Assembly: GCA_034406715.1 (NCBI GenBank) | Contig: CP137879.1 | Span: forward strand, 248,001-312,000 | From: Rhodotorula mucilaginosa | Lineage: Eukaryota; Basidiomycota; Microbotryomycetes; Sporidiobolales; Sporidiobolaceae | Reading direction: 5' to 3' | Length of the DNA stretch: 64,000 bases | Shown here: positions 56,388 to 64,000 of the stretch, one piece after another | Numbering within the stretch: position 1 is the first letter of the stretch | How the letters are laid out: every line of letters begins with the position of its first letter | Translations under genes and position numbers: made by a program | The notes under the pieces: generated by a model | Told to the model about the DNA's origin: nothing | The model's database searches: none | The model's input: only the letters and a program-made list of their open reading frames with translations

Positions 56388-58555
56388 ATGCCGCGAGAAC
56401 TGTGTCAGTGCGGAACGCTTCACTGCGAACGAAAGAGCCCGCTGCTGACTCGCTTCCCAACCGTGCGCGCGCAGTGACGGTGTCGGCAGGTCAAGCCGGA
56501 AACCAGAGTGAGGCCAACCTGTGAACTCCACCCTTCGACACGGGTAAGCTGACTGAACCGTGTGAAACAGTCAGCGGAGAGTTCTGGGCTCAACTGTGCG
56601 CAGAACACGGCATCCGACCAGACGGCGTCGTCGACGACTACCCGTTCGCGTCCTCGTCCTCATCGGCGCCCAGTCTCGGCAGCGGCGCACCGTCTCCGTC
56701 CTCGTCGAGCTTTGGCAAACAGCAGCCGGCACCGTACCATGACCGCAAGGACGTCTTTTTCTACCAGGCCGACGACGAGCGCTACATCCCTCGAGCCGTC
56801 ATGATCGACCTCGAACCGAGGGTAAACAGCCCATCTCTACGAAGGCAACGACACAGTTCGAGAGACTGACGAGGAACGCTGTGTGCAGGTGTTGAACGGG
56901 ATCCGCAACAGCGCTTACAAGAACTTGTACAACCCCGAGAACTTTTACAGCTCTCCGGACGGTGGCGGAGCAGGCAACAACGTACGCCTTCCGATTCGGT
57001 CACGCCCTCCTCAGGAGTCCCAACTGACGCTGAAACTCCGCTATTCCACAGTTTGCCAAAGGGCACGCGTCAGGAGATGCAGTCTGGAACGATATCGCCG
57101 AAATGCTCGAGCGCGAAGCAGAAGGAAGCGACAGTCTGGAGGTGAGCAGCCCATGTTCATGCGCGCGCATCCCATAAAGGGAATCTGCTGATAAGGTCGA
57201 CAACTGATGCGCGACACAGGGCATCATGCTGATGCATTCGATCGCGGGAGGGACCGGCGCCGGCCTCGGTTCCTACGTCCTCGAGCGGTTATCCGACGTC
57301 TTTCCGAAAAAGCTCATCCAGACCTACTCGGTCTTCCCGCACATGGAAAACTCGGACGTCGTCGTGCAGCCGTACAACTCGATCTTGACGCTCCAGCGCT
57401 TGACCGAACACGCCGACAGCGTCGTCGTGCTCGATAACCGCGCTCTGGCGAGTATCTGCCAAGACCGGCTACACGTTGGCGAACCTAGCTTTGCGCAGAC
57501 GAACCAACTGGTGAGTCCTCTTCCCGCATGTTGAGATTCGGTCGAGAGCCGAAAATCACTCACTCTCGTTTCGCAAATGCGCGCGCGCAGTGTTCGACTG
57601 TCATGGCGGCTTCGACGCAGACGCTCCGTTACCCTGGCTACATGAACAACGACCTCGTCTCGATCATTGCCAGTCTTATTCCAACTCCGAGGTGCCATTT
57701 CTTGACGACGAGCTACACGCCTTTCACGAGCGACAAGGTCGAGCAGGTGAGAGCCCCTTTGCATCCGGAGCATCCCTCGCCAACATCAGCGCAACGTGAT
57801 AGCGGTGACACGGTACTGACTTTGTGAGCGGTACCAGGCACGCGCCGTGCGCAAGACGACCGTGCTCGACGTGATGCGGCGCCTCCTGCAGCCCAAGAAC
57901 CGGTTGGTGTCGACTTCGTTCGGCAGCGACGCCAAGTCAAACTGCTACATCAGTATCATGAACATCATCCAAGGCGACGAGGTCGACCCTACCGATGTCA
58001 GTGGATTCCAATCTCCTGTATCAGACTATCGCGTTCTCCGGCTCGGGCTGATCGCGCTTCCGCATCGATGCTGCAGGTCCATCGCTCGCTCGTTCGCATC
58101 CGCGAGCGATCACTCGCTTCTTTCATTCCTTGGGGTCCCGCCTCGATTCAGGTCGCGTTGACGAAACAGTCGCCGTATGTTCGGGCCAAGAGCGCCGCAG
58201 AGGGAACTGCACCTCCTCCTCGCGTGAGCGGCTGCATGTTGGCGAACCACACCGGCATCGCGACTGTACGTTTTCTTCTTTCCCCCTCGAGTCTTATCAT
58301 GTGAGGCTACTAGGCTAAGCAACTTTTTGCGCGCGTATCTAGGTGTTTGCCCAACAGCTGCAGCAGTTTGACAAGGTCCGCGCCCGCAAGGCGTTCGTGA
58401 CCGAATACCAGCGCGAGCCCATGTTTGAGAAGGGTCTCGAACCGTTCGATGAAGCGAGGGCGGTCGTCAAGGAGCTGATTGACGAGTACCGGGCGGCGGA
58501 GAAGCCGGAATATGTCGTGCGTTTGTTGTCGCGCGGACGGCGTCGCGAGGCTTGA
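56388..58555 (+). CDS. TUB4: Gamma-tubulin
   Basis: Nucleates microtubules at the spindle pole body as part of the gamma-tubulin complex. The start at 56388 gives [20 protein letters not shown] after two introns. [17 protein letters not shown] is followed by a Ser-rich insertion and [19 protein letters not shown]. Then come [11 protein letters not shown], the GTP-binding loop [94 protein letters not shown] and [14 protein letters not shown]. The stop is at 58553-58555. About nine exons, with introns of roughly 60-110 bases. Gly-rich and MNNDL motifs separate it from alpha and beta tubulins. Confidence 0.95.
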
Positions 58556-59348
58556 GACCAGTTTCGCTGATAAATACCTCAAACTCGACAGGATTATGGT
58601 GCGCCTGCGACCAGCGAGGTGCAGGACCTCCGACAGCGACGATAGGCCAGAACTCCGGTGGCGTGTGGTTGATTTCTTTTTCGTTTTCGTATTTCTTCGG
58701 GAGTCATACCTCCTCTCTGTATTTCTTACGAACATACTTGACTGCACCGTGTCCATGGACTGCTACGCTGGGGCATGGAATGCGCGTGGCGGGGGTGACA
58801 AGCTGGGGAGATTAAATGGCGAATGTGCGCACCTGAACTCGGCCGTGCGGCCGCACAACTCGCCCGACTCCGCAACTGCACTCGGATGCAGCTCGACCTT
58901 GAGCTCAATCGAGTTCTCCACTGGTAAGCTCGAGTACGACCGCCTGTCTAGACGACGTTCACGAGAGGGCAGCCCGGGTGTGTGCAATCGCTTATCTCGT
59001 GCACCATGAAAAGTTTTCCAGTTCGATCGAGGCACTTTTCGTCCCCCAGATATGCGGGCGTTTAGTTACGGGGAGACTCGCAGCTCACCGGAAGCTGGCT
59101 GCTCTGCGCTCGCCTACACTCACAGCGCCGTACTCTGCGCCGTTGCCACGCCGCTCACTCCGCCTGTCAACGCTCTGCAGCACAGAGGCTTCACTCGGCG
59201 TTTCTGCCAATCGCGTTCGGTATCGCAGCTCGAAATCTAGACCGAATCGCTGCCTCCGGACCTCTGTCGACAGCGACACCCTAGCGCACCAAGCGAGTCA
59301 GTCAACGCGAGGAGGATATACATAGACGGCCTCAAGCCGGCACAGAGA
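58556..59348. other. Intergenic region upstream of the ammonium transporter
   Basis: About 790 bases between the gamma-tubulin stop and the ammonium transporter start, both on the plus strand. A T-rich block at 58670-58740 probably ends the gamma-tubulin transcript. No gene seen. Confidence 0.5.
58991..58996 (-). promoter_or_regulatory. Candidate GATA factor site upstream of the ammonium transporter
   Basis: CTTATC on the plus strand is GATAAG on the minus strand, the core bound by fungal nitrogen-regulatory GATA factors. It lies about 355 bases before the start codon. A single 6-base match is weak evidence. Confidence 0.25.
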
Positions 59349-62129
59349 ATGGTCAACATAACGTGCGTCCGCCACCTCGCAGTCAACCTCTCCGAGGGTC
59401 CATCCGCGCTCTCCTATCCCGGCGCCCTCATGCATATCCGCCCGCTCCAACGCTTTGCGATACCCCTGTTCGAGCCATAGCACGCGCTGGAGAATGCATG
59501 CTGACCGGATCGAGACGTTCGGCGACCGCAGATATGGCGAGCTTGTCGCCTCGGCGGCACAGATTGACGCCGCGAAGGGCCAAACGTACGCGATCCAACC
59601 GAGCGGCACCGACATGATCGTGACAACACCAGCAGGAGAAGTCGCATCGTACAACCCGGGTGATATGTGCGTCGCCCGAGGCGTTTCTTACCTCCCACTC
59701 CGAGGGCAATCGGAGTTCGGGTCCTTGTGACTGACATTCTGCCCGCGTACGGATCCAACAGCGCATGGCTCCTGACTTGTACCGCCCTGGTCTGGCTCAT
59801 GATTCCCGGCGTCGGCTACCTCTACTCGGGTCTCGTCCGGCGAAAAAACGCCCTCACAGTCCTCTTCCTCACGATGCTCGCCATGGCCATGATCTCGTTC
59901 CAGTGGTTCATATGGGGCTACTCGCTCGCCTTCTCTCCCACGGGAGGCAAATTCCTCGGCGATATGCACTTTGCGCTGTTCCGGCACGTCCTCGAAACGC
60001 CGGTCCCGCAAGCAAACAACAAGGTGCCGCAGGTCGTCTACATGATGTGAGCAGACGCCGAACTCTATTAGGAATCGCGATGCCCCAGCTGATCGGCGTG
60101 TGCATCCCTACAGCTACCAGAACATGTTCGCCGCGCTCGTCCCTGCCGGTTAGTCCGCCCAGGTAATCACCAGCTCTCTTCGCGACGAGACTGACGTTTA
60201 ACCTTTCACGCAGTCTTGATCGGCGCTGCTGCTGAACGAGGTCGCGTACTCCCGGCGTGCATCTTCTTCTTCTGCTGGTCGACTTGCGTGTACTGCCCGG
60301 TGGTGCACTGGATTTGGGCGCCCGAAGGATGGGCGTTCCAGTATGGTGAGCTCCATTGCGAAATCCCGACGCGCTCCTCGGCATCATAACTCACCAGCTT
60401 GACTTGCAGGTGTGCTCGACTACGCTGGCGGCGGACCGATCGAGATCTGCTCAGGAGTGACCGGCCTCGTCTACTCGATCTTCCTCGGCAAACGTCGCGG
60501 CTTCGGCACGCACATTCTCTCGTTCAAGCCGCACAACGTGTCCTACGTCATTCAAGGCACCATCTTCCTCTGGGGTCAGTTCATCTTGTCAGGGTGAAAT
60601 GAGGATGCCTCAGGACGTGCTGGCTGACCTTTCTTCGTCCCCTCCGCACCGCACGCACTTCCTTTCTCGTTCTCAATCGCTCCACGATCAGTCGGATGGA
60701 TCGGGTGAGTCGATGCCTGTCTTGTCATGACTCCACAAGATCCTCTGCTGACCGGAGCATCTCCATCAGCTTCAACGGAGGATCGACTTTTGCCGCCAAT
60801 GTCAAAGCTGCCGTCGCGATCACCAACACCAACCTCGCCGCGAGTTTCGGGGGTCTCTTCTGGATGCTCATGGATTGGCGACTCGAACGCAAGTGGAGCG
60901 CGGTCGGTTACTGCACGGGCGCTATTTGCGGTCTCGTCGCCATCACTCCTGCGGCCGGTTTCGTCGGCTACGGGTGAGTTCTTTGAGCTCTCTTCCCGTC
61001 TGCCTTCCCCATCACGGCTTTAGGTGGAAAATTGCCTACGTCGAAGCCAGCGAGCGCGAGAACTGACGACTCGGATCGCAGACCGGCCATCTTCATCGGT
61101 GCTTTCGCAGCCATCGTTTCCAACTTGCTCACGACTCTGAAGGGTCTCTTCGCTTTCGATGACGCCATGGATATCTACGCATGCCGTTAGTCCACCCCGC
61201 TTTCTTGCTTTTCTTTGGTTATACTCGGAGATTGACCGAAACCCGAAACCATTCCGCATTCCGCAGACGGCGTCGCCGGTATCGTCGGCCTCGTGTTCAC
61301 CGGCGTTTTCGCTCAGGCCGAGATCGCGGCGACCGACGGGTACACCGTCATTCCTGGAGGATGGCTCGACGGCAACTACGTGCAAGTCGGTTGGCAACTT
61401 GCTTACATTTGTGCCGTTTGGGGTTGGTGAGTGGTCACCCTTGTCTTCGAGTTTCCCGCCTTTAAATCTCGTACTGACCGATTGTCACCACGCGCAGGAC
61501 TTTTGTCGTGTCTTACTCCCTCATGTTCCTCATCAACTTGATTCCGGGTTGCAAGTTCCGTGTCGATGAGGAGGGCGAGATTATCGGAGTCGACGAGGTC
61601 GAGGTGCGTCTCCTCTCTCACTTTTCCGAGTCTGGCGACCAGGATCTCTGACCTTTCTGATGTGCCACTCAACAGCTCGGCGAATGGGCCTACGACTACA
61701 GTAGGTTGTCGTTACTTATGAGGACAGCCTGAAGGAGCTTGTGGCTGACCATCCGAGCTTTCTTTTTCCGCAGTCCAACTCCGCCGAGAAGTCGATTCGA
61801 CGCACGGTTTCCAACCCCGCGGCGTACCGCCTCATACCCGGCCGCACGACGCCGAGGCAGTCGCGGCGCACCTCCCTTCCGCACATGTCAAGCCGTCGTC
61901 GATCAATTCTTCCGAGGTTCGACTGCGGCACGAGCACGAGATTGCGGCGAACGGTGGGCACGAGGTTCACCATGGTGAAGAGTCGCGGTTGAGCGGGCGC
62001 GCGGCCGCTAGTGAGGGACCGAGTTCGGCACCGCCCAACAACTCGCGAGAGGCGGCTTCGGCCGTGGGGATGAATCACGGCATCCTGTCGGAGAAGTTGC
62101 ACGAAAAGGACGCGTCGCATATGGCCTGA
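59349..62129 (+). CDS. Ammonium transporter of the Mep/Amt/Rh family, Mep1/3-like
   Basis: Brings ammonium across the plasma membrane. Exon 1 is only 14 bases (59349-59362) and joins 59532-59666 to give MVNITYGELVASAAQ and then PGDIAWLLTCTALVWLMIPG. About eleven membrane spans follow, with YSGLVRRKNAL, FQWFIWGYSLAFS, WIWAPEGWAF and LDYAGGGPIEICSGVTGLVY. A 13-base exon (60692-60704) supplies VGWIG before FNGGSTFAANVKAAVAITN, and YACHGVAGIVGLVFTGVFAQ carries the second pore histidine. The first pore histidine position is Glu (PIEICSG), as in yeast Mep1 and Mep3. The cytosolic C-terminal tail has GCKFRVDEEGEIIGVDEVE, then a His/Ser-rich end. The stop is at 62127-62129. Confidence 0.95.
60692..60704 (+). 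other. 13-base microexon of the ammonium transporter gene
   Basis: TCGGATGGATCGG, bounded by CAG and GTGAGT, supplies the codons that join FLW to GFNGGST. Without it the frame breaks. Confidence 0.85.
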
Positions 62130-62790
62130 ATATTGCGCGCCACATATTCGATCGATCGACGAACGCCCGCCCCCTCTCTTCAAAAGTGGCGGAAAAAAAA
62201 AGGGCTGCGTGCGACTCTTCTTTGGGGTCCCAGCCCCGCCGATAGTATTCCCGATATATAGACTCTTTGGGTTCTTTCCCTTGCCTTCTCACGTCCTCCT
62301 CTCCTCGCCCTTTGTCGTCGGATCATCCCTTTGTGTGACTCTTCCTTGTTTGTACGACCTACTTGCATCGCACGCATTCACATCGGTCCCGTTTTTGCGG
62401 CTTCTCCACTCTCTGCAGCTGCACCTAATCAGCTTTTGCGTGCTTCGGTCTGTGTGTACTCATGAATCGGCGCAACGAGCGAGGCGCCCGAATGTCCAGA
62501 CACTGGGAATCGGAGCTCACGGTGGCAAGGTGGCGGCGGGAGTCGCCGTCACTTGGAAAGGTTGCAGAGAGTCGGATTGCGTATTTCAGGGCTTAGGAAT
62601 GGCAAGGGGGCTCAGTCACGGAGAGAGGAAAAAGGATATGCAGCTTTGTTCAGGAACGACACGACGAGAAAAAAAGGAGGGGTCAAGATCGCACGAGAGT
62701 GGTACGACTCGCATACACTCGCAACGACAGGGCACCCCCTCGATGTCCGCTAGTTCGTACTTTCGTTGATTTTCGTCTCGAGAGACCCTC
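62130..62790. other. Intergenic region between converging transporter and MBF1 genes
   Basis: About 660 bases with 3' UTRs of two converging genes. Pyrimidine-rich at 62270-62480. No gene supported. Confidence 0.5.
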
Positions 62791-63671
62791 TTACTTTGCC
62801 TTCTTGGGACCTCCGAGCGGTTGACCAATGTTGGCGCCACGGAGCTTGACCTTGAGGATGCGCTCCATCTTGCCGAGGACTGTCGGATCGGGCTTGGCCT
62901 TCATGTTTTCGTCTGCGTATTTAGCGTGTGCGTGTGTGTGTGCGTGTGGGTGGGTGGGAGACCGGCGATGTGTGGCGGGCGGGCATCGGGCGGGCGGTCA
63001 CCGAAGAGGAGAGAGGGGGACGAAAAGGTTAGCTCATTCCGGAGGGCAGTCGCAGGCACGCGCGGTGTGAGTGAACGAGAGCACGCACATTCTTGCACGA
63101 CGGTCGACTTGACGTTGAGCATCTTTGCGAGGTCGCCCTGCGAGAGGGGCTTCTTCTCTCCGGCCGAGTTGACATAGTCCTGCCTGGCCTTTTGGATGAC
63201 CTTGCCGAGTTCGAGCGAGACGGTCGGAGGCGGCGCGACTTCGTTCTCGCGGTCGAGTTTGGCAATCTTTGCGTGGTCCGGACCGGTCGAGGCCTTGTTC
63301 CCGATGGCTGTCGGCGAGCAAGCGGTGTCAGGCTCGTCCCGTGCACTCTCTCTCTCTCGAGGGGAGTTGTACTGACTCTTCTTGTCTCCCGGTTGCGGGC
63401 GGTTGGCGGGAGCGGCACCTCCACCGACCGCGCTGTTGCCGCCGCGAGTCTTGGAGCCGATAACGACCTGCAAGACCGTTCCTGGTTTAGCTCCGTTCTC
63501 TTGACAAGGGTCAACGTTCTAACTCACGCGTGCGTCCCAGTCAACGACGGATCCTGCCACTGATGGGTGGCAGGGGAGATCGATGCGACGATGGCGGAGG
63601 GAGAGAGAGGAGGAGGGCACGACGGTCAGCGAACTCCCTCGACGCGGGATTCTCTCTCTGGCTTGCTTACT
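62791..63671 (-). CDS. MBF1: Multiprotein bridging factor 1
   Basis: Small transcription coactivator that bridges activators and TBP, and also limits ribosomal frameshifting. The protein reads [15 protein letters not shown], a short Gly/Ala region, [20 protein letters not shown], then the helix-turn-helix [20 protein letters not shown] and [15 protein letters not shown], and ends [11 protein letters not shown] with a TAA at 62791-62793. Exons join over four introns. No ATG is in frame at the 5' end of the second exon. A good donor at 63670 and acceptor at 63560 would join a terminal A (63671) to TGGCAGGATCC, creating ATG GCA GGA and the N-terminus [11 protein letters not shown]. The start codon is therefore apparently split by an intron. 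Confidence 0.88.
62915..62955 (-). repeat. GT-rich microsatellite in an MBF1 intron
   Basis: A run of GTGTGCGTGTGTG-type repeats with GGGTGGGTGG lies in the intron before the last MBF1 exon. Confidence 0.8.
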
Positions 63672-63873
63672 GTTTCTTCTTGTGATGAGTATGTACGAGC
63701 CGAGCGCCTGGTGAGTGAGCGAGTCGTGTGAGCGGAAGCAAAGTCGAGTCGACGTCAGCGGCGGCCCCTCGCTGGCTGATTAGTCGAGTCGTATTGCGCA
63801 TTACAAATAGTCTAGAGACTGGTCGCATCGGAACCTTCTCGACGTTGAACTCGACTCACTCCACAGTGCAACC
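63672..63873. promoter_or_regulatory. Divergent promoter between MBF1 and the TPR gene
   Basis: Only about 200 bases separate the two start codons on opposite strands, so the promoters must overlap or be shared. CGAGTCGTGTG-type repeats occur within it. Confidence 0.45.
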
Positions 63874-64000
63874 ATGTCGGACGACGAAGCGCAGGCTCAG
63901 CAGCAAGCGCAGCAGCTCCGCCAGGAGGGCAACGCGCTCTACAAGGAGCGCAAGTTTGAACAGGCGCGCGAGGCGTTTGAAAAGGCGTGGCAACTCTACC
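63874..64000 (+). CDS. TPR co-chaperone-like protein (5' part only)
   Basis: Starts MSDDEAQAQQQAQQLRQEGN and continues ALYKERKFEQAREAFEKAWQ to the window edge, an open frame of 42 codons. The pattern EGNALYKERKFEQAREAFEKAWQLY is a TPR repeat of the Sti1/Hop or Cns1 kind, which would bind Hsp70 or Hsp90. No intron is seen in the visible part. Which family member it is cannot be told from the fragment. Confidence 0.7.
   Translation, partial: MSDDEAQAQQQAQQLRQEGNALYKERKFEQAREAFEKAWQLY

Noticed and set aside
62915-62955. Telomere-like or promoter function of the GT-rich run
   Set aside because: It lies inside an MBF1 intron and is a simple microsatellite.

Overview
The window looks like nuclear DNA of a basidiomycete fungus, most likely a high-GC red yeast of the Pucciniomycotina (Rhodotorula/Sporobolomyces type). 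This is inferred from the intron-dense genes (introns mostly about 45-110 bases, GT-AG with two probable GC-AG cases, several exons under 25 bases), the strong G/C bias at third codon positions and the protein families present. No tRNA, rRNA or CRISPR was recognised. Gene models were spliced by eye from protein continuity and splice signals. Where exon lengths were summed (the 3-hydroxyisobutyrate dehydrogenase, both GDSL genes, PMA1, ABZ1, MCM4) they are exact multiples of three.

Layout. 1-9.1 kb: the 3' end of a low-complexity S/T-rich protein, a mitochondrial 3-hydroxyisobutyrate dehydrogenase, and two diverged tandem GDSL esterase genes with a duplicated internal fragment of the PMA1 proton-pump gene between them. 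10-23.2 kb: PMA1 itself, bifunctional 4-amino-4-deoxychorismate synthase (ABZ1) and the replicative helicase subunit MCM4, all on the minus strand. 24-33.2 kb: a multi-pass membrane protein of unknown function, a SET-domain protein with a presequence-like N-terminus, and a White Collar-1 photoreceptor carrying both LOV/PAS domains and a GATA zinc finger.

33.4-41.9 kb: an apparently complete 8.5-kb DNA transposon with perfect 81-bp terminal inverted repeats, flanked by a 9-bp direct repeat. It carries a Tnp2-type (CACTA/EnSpm-like) transposase on the minus strand and a divergent second gene of unknown function, with sub-terminal TGCGAG repeats and an 11-bp minisatellite. It lies about 250 bp downstream of the White Collar gene.

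42.3-64 kb: a dense run of housekeeping genes: a six-hairpin glycosidase, SFT2, the Rieske protein RIP1, an unrecognised gene, the mRNP protein SCD6/LSM14, eIF5, an MFS transporter, gamma-tubulin, a Mep/Amt ammonium transporter with Glu in place of the first pore histidine, MBF1 (whose start codon is apparently made by splicing), and the first 127 coding bases of a TPR co-chaperone-like gene that leaves the window. The genes do not form one pathway. The most unusual content is the transposon, the PMA1 fragment beside the GDSL pair, and several splicing peculiarities.
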